Positions 35,008 to 43,398 of a stretch of DNA of 64,000 nt are shown here, piece after piece (the stretch's first letter is position 1; every line of letters starts with the position of its first letter). The notes beneath the pieces were generated by a model. It was not told where the DNA came from, ran no database searches, and was given only the letters and a program-made list of their open reading frames with translations. The position numbers were made by a program, and so were the translations under genes. Origin of the DNA: Polluticoccus soli (GTDB lineage Bacteria; Bacteroidota; Bacteroidia; Chitinophagales; Chitinophagaceae); the NCBI RefSeq assembly GCF_029269745.1, contig NZ_JARJHT010000002.1, forward strand, positions 558,001 to 622,000. Reading direction: 5' to 3'.

Positions 35008-36507
35008 CTATGCAAAAAATCCATGAAGAAACCATTTGGGTTCGTTGCCAGTGTAAGGTCCAAGTCTAAATAGCCAATAGCGGGCGCCATCGTTATCTTC
35101 TACGCAGTAGTAATCACGATAATGTCCATTGCGCAGCCACCATTCCTGTTCTATCCGTTCAGGACCATCGGCTTTACTTATGTTGTGCAGTTTGCCTTTG
35201 TACTTGAATAACATTGGTGGATAGTCAGGCATCTGTACGGTGACATCAATAAGTTCAGGCTTGGGCAGAAGGTTGACGGGGCGGGGCATATCAATACGCC
35301 ATTCGGTTGTTGGTTTTTCCTGCAAGGATGTGGCTAGCTTTGCAGCCCGTTCGGGCCAGTAGCTTTCGTTAGGTAGATACCGGCGAATGGTATCCATGCC
35401 TGTTTTTCCGGCTATCCTGTCCAGCAATTCTGCTACAGCCCGGTTGTCGCTGGCTGTGGTGCTATTCCATAGCGCATCCTGTGCGCTGGTGAGGTCTTCA
35501 ACAATAGGCGCTTCCAGTATAAATAGTTCAATGCCCAAATCGGGTTCTATCTGTACTATCTTATTCTCAAATAGTTTGGATAGGTGTTTTACATTTCTTG
35601 AAGGACGATTAGTGCCAATATCGATCTGCTGAATGTTGCCATCAATACGGTAGCCCTTGAATACACAACGCCTTAGTCCCTTGTCTTCTTTCTCCAAACG
35701 CTCACATAACTTTTCCACCAATTGCTGCAATGCTATCTCAATTCCTGTTGCTGTACGAATAGGCTCGAGGCAAGGCAGACGTTCCTGGTAAGGCTCTATA
35801 GGTCTGACCGGCAGAATAGATTCCATTTCCTGTCCTAATGCCTGATCTAGCTTCTGTAATAAGATTTGCCCAAAGCGGCGACGCAAGGCTGTGCGTGGCA
35901 TCCTGATAAAGCTGCCTATTGTGTGCAGCCCTAGTTTATTTAGCCGTTCAAGAATAACGGGTTCTAAGCGCAAAGCTGCAGGTGGTAATGGTAACAAAGC
36001 ATCCAGCTGTCGGTCGGATTTGATGATAGGTGTTATCTGCCCAAACCGTGAAATAGCCCAGGCAGTGCCTGCAGTATCAGCCATTGCAGCTCGCACATGG
36101 TAACCAAAGCCGCTGAGCCGGTTGATCATGTCTTTTAAGTAAGCCTGTTCGCCACCCCATAAATGTGAGCAACCACTTGCATCAAGTATCAGTCCATCGG
36201 GCAGGTCAAGTGCAACGATAGGAGTGTAACGTATGCACCATTCTGTCAGTGCATTCAGCAGTTTATCATCCTGTCCAGGTATATCATCCAGCACTTGCAA
36301 AGAGGGTAGGATAGCTTTACAGTCGGCAACTACCATGTTGGGGTAAATGCCTTTGGCCTGTGCTTCTGCGCTTGCCGACCTGACTACCATTCTCCCGCGT
36401 TCGGGAGCGGCAAGTACAAAGGGCACTCCCTTTAACTCCGGCCGTCGGCGGATCATCCAGTCCGTCACTAAATGACGAAACCATATGGCAACATATCGCT
36501 TTGCCAT
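35008..36507 (-). CDS. imuB: ImuB, catalytically inactive Y-family polymerase homologue
   Basis: 499 residues from the ATG at 36507 (MAKRYVAIWFRHL). The Y-family fold is recognisable: motif I has W and F where active enzymes have the metal-binding Asp (VAIWFRHL), and motif III reads LPDGLILDASG, where active polymerases have S-x-D-E-x-x-L-D, so the Asp-Glu pair is broken. The thumb HhH motif is LNKLGLHTIGSFIRMPRTALRRRFG. In known systems ImuB is a scaffold linking ImuA, DnaE2 and the beta clamp. One base separates it from imuA. Confidence 0.9.
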   Translation of the reverse strand: MAKRYVAIWFRHLVTDWMIRRRPELKGVPFVLAAPERGRMVVRSASAEAQAKGIYPNMVVADCKAILPSLQVLDDIPGQDDKLLNALTEWCIRYTPIVALDLPDGLILDASGCSHLWGGEQAYLKDMINRLSGFGYHVRAAMADTAGTAWAISRFGQITPIIKSDRQLDALLPLPPAALRLEPVILERLNKLGLHTIGSFIRMPRTALRRRFGQILLQKLDQALGQEMESILPVRPIEPYQERLPCLEPIRTATGIEIALQQLVEKLCERLEKEDKGLRRCVFKGYRIDGNIQQIDIGTNRPSRNVKHLSKLFENKIVQIEPDLGIELFILEAPIVEDLTSAQDALWNSTTASDNRAVAELLDRIAGKTGMDTIRRYLPNESYWPERAAKLATSLQEKPTTEWRIDMPRPVNLLPKPELIDVTVQMPDYPPMLFKYKGKLHNISKADGPERIEQEWWLRNGHYRDYYCVEDNDGARYWLFRLGPYTGNEPKWFLHGFFA

Positions 36508-36508
36508 A

Positions 36509-37246
36509 TTAACCGGTTTTAAGTCTTTGGTTTTTAATGATGGAGAATCTCTGCGGAGCGATAGAGTGAAATTGGCCACCTCTCCATTCAAACTGCCAGG
36601 AGCCGGGCTTGCCGTTCCTGACTTTAACCAGTTGTACCTCCCAACGTGGAAACCCCACGCCAGGCATATCTCCTGTTATGCTTGATACAGGTTTGATCAT
36701 CCAGCGCGTAGTGCAGGCTACTGTATTTTCGCTTCGTGGTTGGTAGCGATGAATAAAGCCAGTGACATTACTGCTTTCTACGGCTAGTTGCAGCCGTCTT
36801 GATTCTGTAAATCCAAGCTCGCTTAATTCGCCTATCACAACAGAGATATCCTCGCATTTCAATCCCTCTTCTATAGCCCACAATACTTGTTTGGGCCTTT
36901 CCAGGTCGATGAAGATGATCCGTTCAGGATCTATTCCAAAGAGCTTTAGAGCTGGTGGGTAGATCGTACGGCGTGTACTGATCCACAAGCACGGCCCTTT
37001 CTGCAACATCAATTGGTCGAGCAATCCGCATATAAAGCCATTTGTAGCAGCTGCATATTCAATGTTAGGGCTGATAAACTCGTGTACTGTGCCGGTAGGA
37101 AATGTTTTATTTGGGAAGGCACTCAATAATTCACCCAGGCCAATATTCAAAGGTTTGTCGACCACCGGCTTTTTAGATTGCTGTAAAGAGAGTACCTCTT
37201 TTTGCAGCTGCTGCACTATATCCCGTTTTGCCGCCAGTAGACCCAT
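36509..37246 (-). CDS. imuA: ImuA, RecA-like accessory protein of the mutasome
   Basis: 245 residues. The core resembles RecA (LWISTRRTIYPPALKLFGIDPERIIFIDL) but has no Walker A GxxxxGK[ST], as in ImuA of this phylum. The N-terminus is helical (KRDIVQQLQKEVLSLQ). It is the first gene of imuA-imuB-dnaE2. A 48-bp palindrome lies 30 nt upstream and is the likely control site for the cassette. Confidence 0.86.
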   Translation of the reverse strand: MGLLAAKRDIVQQLQKEVLSLQQSKKPVVDKPLNIGLGELLSAFPNKTFPTGTVHEFISPNIEYAAATNGFICGLLDQLMLQKGPCLWISTRRTIYPPALKLFGIDPERIIFIDLERPKQVLWAIEEGLKCEDISVVIGELSELGFTESRRLQLAVESSNVTGFIHRYQPRSENTVACTTRWMIKPVSSITGDMPGVGFPRWEVQLVKVRNGKPGSWQFEWRGGQFHSIAPQRFSIIKNQRLKTG

Positions 37247-37275
37247 TAGAGCTTATATCTGGCCTTAAAACTAGA

Positions 37276-37323
37276 AATATTTGCACATTTGTACAAATAT
37301 TTTTGTTCAAATGTGCAAATATT
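37276..37323. promoter_or_regulatory. 48-bp palindrome, candidate operator of imuA-imuB-dnaE2
   Basis: AATATTTGCACATTTG and its exact complement CAAATGTGCAAATATT are separated by 16 nt that are themselves largely palindromic (TACAAATATTTTTGTT). Motifs of the form TTTG-n-ACA-A/T-T recur about every 11 bp (TTTGCACATTT, TTTGTACAAAT, TTTGTTCAAAT), as expected for several repressor dimers on one DNA face. It is AT-rich with no T tract past the stem, so it is not a terminator of the usual kind. It lies between the HTH gene stop and the imuA start. Confidence 0.75.
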
Positions 37324-37354
37324 AGATAGTTAATCGACTGGCTTAAACTGATGT

Positions 37355-38518
37355 TTATGCACCTAGCGTCTTTTCTTTAGACTTGCTGATCTTATCCTTT
37401 ACGATGTTAAAGAAGCGGTTACGTTCCTTTTCACTCACCTGGCTTATCAATAACGATTTTCGTATGGTATTCTCGATAGACGCCTTCGAGTATTCACAGA
37501 AGTTTTTGTCGCGCGTGGTTATGTAGTTTAGTGTACCATGGTTCACAAAAGTTGTAAGTATCCCGTCAGTTTCTACAAGGATACAGTTATGACCAAGGAA
37601 GACCTCGTTGAAGTATAGCTGGTAATTGTTGCGCCCGGCAGGCTTTTCTCCTATGAGGTATTTTTCTCCGGCTTCAGCTTGTTCTTTTATATGATCTATT
37701 ACTTTTTCAAACTGAGAGTACAGCAACTCTATATTTTCCTTCTTCGTGAAAACGCCCGTATAGGTATAATACTCCAACTGGTGAAGTGTAGCATTAACAC
37801 TCTCTTCTGTCCAGATCTCTACAGATGGAATGCTATTGTATGTTTTGATGATCTCTTTACCCCATTTCAATAATACATCTCCTAGTTCATTGTCTTCATA
37901 CTGCACTTTTGCGTACCTGGGATCAGACAGTACTGTCTTCATCCAGAAGAAGTATTTAAACGAAGCAAGCTCGTTGAACTGGAAATGATAGAATATAGGC
38001 ATGTCTTTGGCCTCGTAGTACATCTTCTTTTGTCCGGTAGCTGCTATCATTTTAAAGCTCTCCAGCATACTCCGGAGGTATAATTCAAAGTCGAAATTGC
38101 CCGGAGTAATATTGTTTCCAGTAAAAACGATGCTATTTGAGTTAATGTTCAGGATCTGGTCTACCGACAGGTGGTAATGGCTGGAAAGCTTTTGCATCTC
38201 ATCGATCGTGATGGGCTTTTCTCCTCTTATGCGCCTGTAAGCACTATCGTTGCTGATATCCAGTATTGTCGCTATTTCTTCTGCAAGAGACATATGTGCC
38301 GGCAGGTTAGACTTGATATGCTGAAAGAAAAGTTGCTGAACAGTTGTGCTGTCAGTACCCGTTTTTTTTATGAGATCTTGATTTTCCACACGCAAAAGAT
38401 TTTCAGTTTTTACTAAATCAGAGAATGGCTTAGTAAAAACCACTAGTGAATATAGTGAAATGATTATATGTATACTGCTTTTTAGCAGAAATTGTTCAAT
38501 GCCCAAAGTACGGCCCAT
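37355..38518 (-). CDS. HTH transcriptional regulator (BetR-like, Bacteroidota family)
   Basis: 387 residues as drawn. The HTH is at about 62-125: FFQHIKSNLPAHMSLAEEIATILDISNDSAYRRIRGEKPITIDEMQ. A long alpha/beta C-terminal region of unknown role follows (FELYLRSMLESFKMI onward). The first 55 residues are hydrophobic and unlike the family, so the true start is probably later, perhaps a non-ATG codon near 38360. The gene ends 108 nt before imuA with the 48-bp palindrome between; whether it controls the cassette is unknown. Confidence 0.72.
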   Translation of the reverse strand: MGRTLGIEQFLLKSSIHIIISLYSLVVFTKPFSDLVKTENLLRVENQDLIKKTGTDSTTVQQLFFQHIKSNLPAHMSLAEEIATILDISNDSAYRRIRGEKPITIDEMQKLSSHYHLSVDQILNINSNSIVFTGNNITPGNFDFELYLRSMLESFKMIAATGQKKMYYEAKDMPIFYHFQFNELASFKYFFWMKTVLSDPRYAKVQYEDNELGDVLLKWGKEIIKTYNSIPSVEIWTEESVNATLHQLEYYTYTGVFTKKENIELLYSQFEKVIDHIKEQAEAGEKYLIGEKPAGRNNYQLYFNEVFLGHNCILVETDGILTTFVNHGTLNYITTRDKNFCEYSKASIENTIRKSLLISQVSEKERNRFFNIVKDKISKSKEKTLGA

Positions 38519-38593
38519 TGGTCAATTATGATAAGACCTTTTCTCTGGAGATTTTTGTGAAAGTCTTTCCTGGAACACATAAATTTCTGTTTT

Positions 38594-39216
38594 ATGCAAA
38601 ATAAAAGATCCCTTGTCGTTTTTATTATGACTGCGATCATCTTTGCGCTTGCCCCGAACAATGCGCTTTCATTCGATCGTTACAGTAGCACCATTGGTGA
38701 AACGCCAAGATTTTCATTGCATTTGACCTCTCCGCTAGGCGCTATGACCAAAGGAGGCTTAAAACTGGAAGGGATTACGGCATCTGGTGTAGCAGTACTG
38801 GGTTTCTACACTCGTTACTGGGGGATATTTCCCGGGAATCAATTTGGGGTAGAGGGCGCAGGTATTTTATCAATGAAAAAGGCAACAATTCAAATTTTTT
38901 TCTATACTGTAAGGTACTTGCCGGCAATACCGACGTAAATGAAACATACGCGCCATTTTGGGAGCCGCAAGCAGCGACAAAAGAGATAGCGATTGGCGGG
39001 ACTTACCTCGGAGCAGGAGCAGGTGGCGGCTATCGTATGAATTATGGAGTGTTCTTCCTAGAGTTTTCGTTTGGTCTTAAAGGTGTAGATGGCGACGGTT
39101 CTTCTTCTATGGACGCTTCTATGGACAGGTTATTTGATCGTGAGATATTTTACCTGAGTGGCCCGGGCGCTGTTGTTGATCTTCACTTAAATCTGGGCAT
39201 TCAGCTCGGGAGATAG
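38594..39216 (+). pseudogene. Frameshifted secreted/outer-membrane-like protein
   Basis: The frame from ATG 38594 encodes a signal peptide (MQNKRSLVVFIMTAIIFALA) and a beta-rich start, but terminates at 38938. A second frame, offset by -1, is open from about 38850 to a TAG at 39214-39216 and continues the same beta-rich style (FFLYCKVLAG, GAGAGGGYRMNYGVFFLEFSFGLKG, VVDLHLNLGIQLGR). The crossover must lie between 38861 and 38902, which contains T4, A5 and T7 runs; one extra T in either T run restores a single frame of about 207 residues. It may be a real null mutation, an assembly indel, or less likely -1 recoding. Family not recognised. Confidence 0.7.
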
Positions 39217-39251
39217 CGTCACTGATTTTTTTGTGCCCATATTTGAAAGTA

Positions 39252-39276
39252 AACAGCCCCCAAGATTGGGGCTGTT
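39252..39276 (-). terminator. Terminator-like hairpin
   Basis: A 9-bp stem AACAGCCCC / GGGGCTGTT lies 22 nt after the NlpC/P60 stop. On the minus strand it is followed by TTTACTTT. It also sits between the convergent ends of this gene and the frameshifted gene. Confidence 0.65.
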
Positions 39277-39297
39277 GCCATAGTATATTTATGAAAA

Positions 39298-40023
39298 CTA
39301 ACCTTTAGGTATCTGTCCGCCACCGGCAAATTTATGTGCCCAATAGCTTTCTTTCAGGCTGCTAATGGTGACGCCCTGAGTAGTAGAAGCATGAACAAAC
39401 TTGTCGTTAGCCAGGTATACTCCTACGTGTGAGATACGTCGTCCTGTTGCGCGAACATGCCCTTTGCGGCGGGTATATGTCGTGGTGTAAAAGAATACCA
39501 GGTCTCCTTCTTTCAGCTCGCAAGCTTCGTAGGCCATCGTGCAGGAGTTGAACTGCTCAAATGCCGTACGTAATAGATTCATACCAAATACGTTTTCATA
39601 GAGCTTCTGTACGAACGCAGAGCAATCGATGCCGCTTTTGTCATTGCCTCCTAAGCGGTAACGAACACCATACCATTCATCAATAAAGCTATATAAAGGA
39701 AAATTGGTAATAGCCTGCGGAACTACACTTAGCAGATCTGAGTATTTTACCTGCAAAACATTCGTAACAGAGGGGTCATATTTTTTAGGAGTAAAGTTGT
39801 TGCCTTTGTTTCCGTAAGTGTTTGACCACCTGTCGTATTTATAATTGTTTTTGGCTACGGTAGTATTTACGGTACTATTATAGTTACCGCCGAGCGAAAT
39901 GCTATCTATGAATTGTGGCTTGCGGTGCCAGCTATAGCCAGCTTGCTTGCTACCTGTGCAGCTGGCAAGCATTAAAAAGGCCGTAAGAGATGCACATGTG
40001 CATACAGTCGTCAAATATCTCAT
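39298..40023 (-). CDS. NlpC/P60 family lipoprotein endopeptidase
   Basis: 241 residues. The lipobox LMLASC gives a lipidated Cys near residue 22. The C-terminal NlpC/P60 domain (about 110-240) has RYRLGGNDKSGIDCSAFVQKLY with the catalytic Cys, RRISHVGVYLANDKFVHAS with the catalytic His and the third polar residue. It should cut cell-wall peptides (D-Glu-diaminopimelate bond) from the periplasmic face. It has an exact -33/-7 promoter upstream. Confidence 0.9.
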   Translation of the reverse strand: MRYLTTVCTCASLTAFLMLASCTGSKQAGYSWHRKPQFIDSISLGGNYNSTVNTTVAKNNYKYDRWSNTYGNKGNNFTPKKYDPSVTNVLQVKYSDLLSVVPQAITNFPLYSFIDEWYGVRYRLGGNDKSGIDCSAFVQKLYENVFGMNLLRTAFEQFNSCTMAYEACELKEGDLVFFYTTTYTRRKGHVRATGRRISHVGVYLANDKFVHASTTQGVTISSLKESYWAHKFAGGGQIPKG

Positions 40024-40046
40024 CAGTTATGCCCTTGGGAGTGCCG

Positions 40047-40078
40047 CAAAAATATGTTTATAGCCTAAAGATTGCAAA
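40047..40078 (-). promoter_or_regulatory. Promoter of the NlpC/P60 gene
   Basis: On the minus strand TTTG (40078-40075), a 20-nt spacer and TATTTTTG (40054-40047) match both consensus boxes exactly. Confidence 0.8.
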
Positions 40079-40114
40079 CGCAATGTCGATTTAACAGTTT
40101 TTTCACACCCAACG

Positions 40115-40822
40115 CTATTGTTTATTGACTAGCAACTCGTCGATTGTGACAAACGAATATCCTCGGTGTTTTAAGCCCCGAATAATACCTGGAAGTGCTT
40201 CCCTGGCTGAGGTCCTGTTTTCATACATAGCATGAAGTAATATGATAGCGCCGGGTTTGATGCGGGTCATCACGTATTCTTCGATCAGGCGCGGGTTGTT
40301 TGCAATATCCGGCTTCGAATCAGGTTCGATATTCCAGGTTACAGTAGTGCGACCAGTCTTGCTTAAATAGTAAGGCAGGTAAAACAGTTTTTTGCAATAA
40401 GGCGGACGGAAGTAGATGGGCCTGGTATATCCCAGGGCGTGAATAATACTGTCCGTTGACCGGACTTCCTCCTCAAGAAAAGAGCTGCTTTTAAGCAACA
40501 TCCTCTGATGAGAATACGAATGATTACCAATGCTGTGGCCCGCCATGGTAATCTGTTTTACAAGCTCCGGATGTTGCGTCATTTCACTACCAGTAAGAAA
40601 GAAGGTGGCCTTGATATTGTATTGAGACAGTATGCCTAGAACTTCTGCTGTGTATTTCGTCGGACCATCATCAAAGGTGAGCGCCACAATTTTTTTGTCG
40701 GTTTGCACAGAGCTAATAATATTTCCAAAGAACTGGAAAGTGCGAGACCTGCTTACGAAGTAAAGTGATATGACAATGCCTGCAAGTACAAGTATGAAAT
40801 ATTTGATCAGCCTGCTTAGCAT
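40115..40822 (-). CDS. Polysaccharide deacetylase (NodB homology, CE4)
   Basis: 235 residues from the ATG at 40822 (MLSRLIKYFILVLAGIVISLYF, a signal anchor). The NodB motifs are present: ALTFDDGPTKYTAEVL (motif 1, catalytic base and metal Asp), GHSIGNHSYSHQRM (H-x3-H motif 2), YFRPPYCKK (motif 3) and IILLHAMYENR (motif 5). It probably removes N-acetyl groups from peptidoglycan or an exopolysaccharide. It starts 10 nt after the serine hydrolase stop, so the two may be one operon. Confidence 0.9.
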   Translation of the reverse strand: MLSRLIKYFILVLAGIVISLYFVSRSRTFQFFGNIISSVQTDKKIVALTFDDGPTKYTAEVLGILSQYNIKATFFLTGSEMTQHPELVKQITMAGHSIGNHSYSHQRMLLKSSSFLEEEVRSTDSIIHALGYTRPIYFRPPYCKKLFYLPYYLSKTGRTTVTWNIEPDSKPDIANNPRLIEEYVMTRIKPGAIILLHAMYENRTSAREALPGIIRGLKHRGYSFVTIDELLVNKQ

Positions 40823-40832
40823 ATTTCGAGTT

Positions 40833-41924
40833 CTATTTGGTCTCAATATCTATGATTTGTTGCCCTGCGGCACCCAGGTAGTATTTGACCGCTGGTATAT
40901 AAGTCTCCGTTCCCTGATCGCAATTAGTGAAAATGACCAGGCCTTTTTTTGATTGGGGCAATATAAAGACAACGGTGTGTACGCCTTTGTCATCGCCGCC
41001 ATGGGTAATGGCATCTTCATCGCCATTCACTCCTTCATCGATCATCCAACCCAGGCCAAAGTGTTGACGTGGCTTTTTAATAGTCTGGGTGGACTGCATT
41101 TCCGCGAACAGATCTTTATTAATGCCTGCGCCATTCATTACATAAATTAAGAACTTACTGTAATCTTCTACTGTTGTTAATAGGTCGTCGGCTGCATTGG
41201 CGGATTTGTTCTTGTATGTTTCGTATTTGCTGCCGTCGGCTTTATACCATTCTGCAAATCGCGACTCATCTACCGTTTCATCCCAGTAAAGATGCGTGTC
41301 ATGCATGCCCAATGGCTTAAAGATCAGCTCAGCGGCCAGCTGATCAAGCGACTTTTTGAACTTTTTTTCCAATGCTTTTCTCAAGTATTCAAAGCCTTCA
41401 CCCGAATATTGATACTTGGTGCCCGGCTCAAATTCAAACGCCAATTTGCCGTCAGCATTTTTGTAGCGCCAGTTAGGAAAACCTGTTTTGTGCGTGAGAA
41501 TGTGGCGCGTGGTTAGTTTTTTGCTTCGTTGGTCACTGGCTATATCAGGATCCGTCCAGTATTTATAGATAGGTTCGTCGAGCCTCCATTTTCCGGCGTC
41601 TATCAACTTTAGCACAACCATCGTAGTGATTGGCTTAGTGAGCGATGCTACATTGAAGATGGTATTGGATGGATAATCCTGCCCATGCGACCTTTGGCCA
41701 TAGAAGGTGATTTCTTTGATCTTCCCGTCTTCAATGTGTCCTATGCCTACAGCAGGTATATTCTTCTTTCTTAGCCAATTCTCAGTTATGGCCTTATCCC
41801 GAAACAATAGAGATTCATCAGCTTTGCCTGATTCTGACATTTCCTGTGCACAAAGCGGCACGTAAGAAATGAAGAACACGACAAGAGTAATCAACCCTGA
41901 GCGGGTTGGGGAAATGGCTAACAT
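40833..41924 (-). CDS. Serine hydrolase, class C beta-lactamase/PBP family
   Basis: 363 residues with an N-terminal signal (LITLVVFFISYVPLCAQ). The Ser-x-x-Lys nucleophile is in FNVASLTKPITTMVVL, the Tyr motif in KYQYSGEGFEYL, and the KTG-equivalent in ITHGGDDKGVH (H-G-G). These enzymes act as esterases, D-amino peptidases or PBP-like hydrolases in the periplasm. The substrate is unknown. The start codon lies inside a 12-bp perfect inverted repeat. Confidence 0.87.
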   Translation of the reverse strand: MLAISPTRSGLITLVVFFISYVPLCAQEMSESGKADESLLFRDKAITENWLRKKNIPAVGIGHIEDGKIKEITFYGQRSHGQDYPSNTIFNVASLTKPITTMVVLKLIDAGKWRLDEPIYKYWTDPDIASDQRSKKLTTRHILTHKTGFPNWRYKNADGKLAFEFEPGTKYQYSGEGFEYLRKALEKKFKKSLDQLAAELIFKPLGMHDTHLYWDETVDESRFAEWYKADGSKYETYKNKSANAADDLLTTVEDYSKFLIYVMNGAGINKDLFAEMQSTQTIKKPRQHFGLGWMIDEGVNGDEDAITHGGDDKGVHTVVFILPQSKKGLVIFTNCDQGTETYIPAVKYYLGAAGQQIIDIETK

Positions 41925-41946
41925 GCTTTAAAGCTAAAGCATGTTA
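41919..41946 (-). promoter_or_regulatory. Hairpin over the serine hydrolase start codon
   Basis: TAACATGCTTTA and TAAAGCATGTTA form a perfect 12-bp stem with loop AAGC. The start codon of the minus-strand gene (41924-41922) is inside the stem, so in mRNA it would be base-paired. This could lower or gate translation, or it could be an unrelated palindromic repeat. Confidence 0.6.
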
Positions 41947-41963
41947 GGTGCAGAACAAAGGAG

Positions 41964-41985
41964 GGTGCACATTAACATGTGCACC
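41964..41985. repeat. Perfect inverted repeat
   Basis: GGTGCACAT / ATGTGCACC with loop TAAC, 17 nt from the start-codon hairpin. There is no T tract. It may be a protein-binding site upstream of the serine hydrolase or a structure after the DinB gene. Confidence 0.55.
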
Positions 41986-42090
41986 GTTCCTATGTCGCCA
42001 CTCTAAAGGCAACATTTAAGCTCATTGAATATGATCTTGATTATGATCTCAAGAGGAAATGTTGCGCAATGCAGCAACTGCCAGCCGACT

Positions 42091-42588
42091 TTAAAGACCC
42101 ATTTCATCTGCACTTGGTCCGTAGCTGCCTGGAATAGGAATGTCTAATAAGCGGAGATAAACGCCCAGTTGTGCCCTGTGATGGACGATCTGGCAATACG
42201 TCATGCGAATGACCTCTGCCTTGGAGCTGGAGCTATAAACCTGGTCGCCATTACGAAGTACCCATGTTTTTTTCAAAATGTCCTCGTTGGTTTTTTCGAG
42301 ATGCTCTTTGCCGCCTTGCCATTCTTTTTCGAAGTATTGCATCAGTTCGTTGGTACTGTTGATGGATACAGGCGAATATGGGTTTTCGGCAAAGTCCAGC
42401 CCGTCAGTTGTTACAGTCATGGTGATCCATGATGGTAGTTCTGCAATATGGGTTGCGAGGCTGCGAATGGTCATGCTCTTAGCATGTGGTTTCCAGTCGT
42501 ATTTGTCGTTGGGCACGATGGAAAGCATTTTGCGCGTGGTTTCGGCTTCCTGGGTAAATTCTTTCAGGAAAGTTTGGATGGTTGACAT
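42091..42588 (-). CDS. DinB-family metal-dependent protein
   Basis: 165 residues forming a four-helix bundle. The His residues expected to bind metal are in LATHIAELPSW and CQIVHHRAQLGVYLR, the usual DinB pattern of one early and two late histidines. Members are thiol transferases or of unknown role; this one cannot be assigned. It is not DNA polymerase IV despite the name. Confidence 0.85.
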   Translation of the reverse strand: MSTIQTFLKEFTQEAETTRKMLSIVPNDKYDWKPHAKSMTIRSLATHIAELPSWITMTVTTDGLDFAENPYSPVSINSTNELMQYFEKEWQGGKEHLEKTNEDILKKTWVLRNGDQVYSSSSKAEVIRMTYCQIVHHRAQLGVYLRLLDIPIPGSYGPSADEMGL

Positions 42589-42671
42589 AGTTCGTTTCTT
42601 TTATGAAGCAAAGAAACCATGGCCCACTGTCAACCCTATGGCAGTCTGAAAACTGTTGAAGAAATATTTTG

Positions 42672-43361
42672 CTAGTAATTTACCGGAAGCTGTTTCATGT
42701 ACTCGTCCAGGGTTATATGGTCTGCTTTGGAGAAGGGAAGGGTGGTGCTATTGAGATTCAGAATGCGCTGTACTTTAAAGTCTCTATAGTCGGTGCGTAG
42801 GTGACACCAACCTATGAGGTGCCAGCTGAATGCGTAATAAACAAGCCCAAGCGGTTCAATGTTCCGTTGACTGACCTCCTGGTTGTTATTCTTATAATCG
42901 AGGGTAACAACGGTTTGCGATGTGATCGCCTCCTGAAGCAATGACAAGTATTCAAAGTCGGGGCGCATTTTTTCGTGCATCTGGAATTTGATGTTATTGT
43001 TCAGGAATTCCAGTTTTTCTTTTTCTTTCCCGCGAAGTACGGCCTTTACTTTGCTGAGAGCGCTTGAATAGTGCGTTTGTATGGACTTATCTGCAAACCC
43101 CGCCGCCATCCGTTCCATCAACAAGAGCGCATTAGCTTCTTCAGAACTGAAAGAGACGGGCGGAAGAAAATAACCCTGCACAATAAAATATCCCCTGTTT
43201 TGCTCAAAGCTCACCGGGATCCCCTGTTCACAAAGCGCCTTAATGTCGCGATATACGGTACGAACGCTAATATTAAATCGCTCCGCAATGTTCTCAGCAG
43301 GCACATATTTTTTGGATTGCAGTATGGTAAGAATGCCAAACAGCCTGTCTATGCGGTTCAT
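42672..43361 (-). CDS. YafY-type HTH-WYL transcriptional regulator
   Basis: 229 residues from the ATG at 43361 (MNRIDRLFGILTILQSKKYV), the normal family start. HTH_11 is at about 5-60 (ENIAERFNISVRTVYRDIKAL). The WYL domain is about 130-205 (VTLDYKNNNQEVSQRNIEPLGLVYYAFSWHLIGWCHLRTDYRDFKVQRI). WYL regulators respond to small ligands, nucleotides or single-stranded DNA. It precedes the DinB gene by 83 nt on the same strand, a frequent pairing. Confidence 0.9.
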   Translation of the reverse strand: MNRIDRLFGILTILQSKKYVPAENIAERFNISVRTVYRDIKALCEQGIPVSFEQNRGYFIVQGYFLPPVSFSSEEANALLLMERMAAGFADKSIQTHYSSALSKVKAVLRGKEKEKLEFLNNNIKFQMHEKMRPDFEYLSLLQEAITSQTVVTLDYKNNNQEVSQRNIEPLGLVYYAFSWHLIGWCHLRTDYRDFKVQRILNLNSTTLPFSKADHITLDEYMKQLPVNY

Positions 43362-43398
43362 AATAACGTTTAGTGGTAAAAATACGCCTAATTGGTCA

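Noticed and set aside
40115-41924. A dedicated operon of deacetylase and serine hydrolase acting on one polymer
   Set aside because: Adjacency is close, but neither substrate can be read from the sequence, so no joint pathway is claimed.
42010-42064. CAACATTT / AAATGTTG inverted repeat after the DinB gene
   Set aside because: Eight-base arms 40 nt apart in AT-rich DNA are expected by chance.
42091-42588. Annotation as DNA polymerase IV because of the name DinB
   Set aside because: The sequence is the small four-helix DinB metal-binding family, without any polymerase motif.
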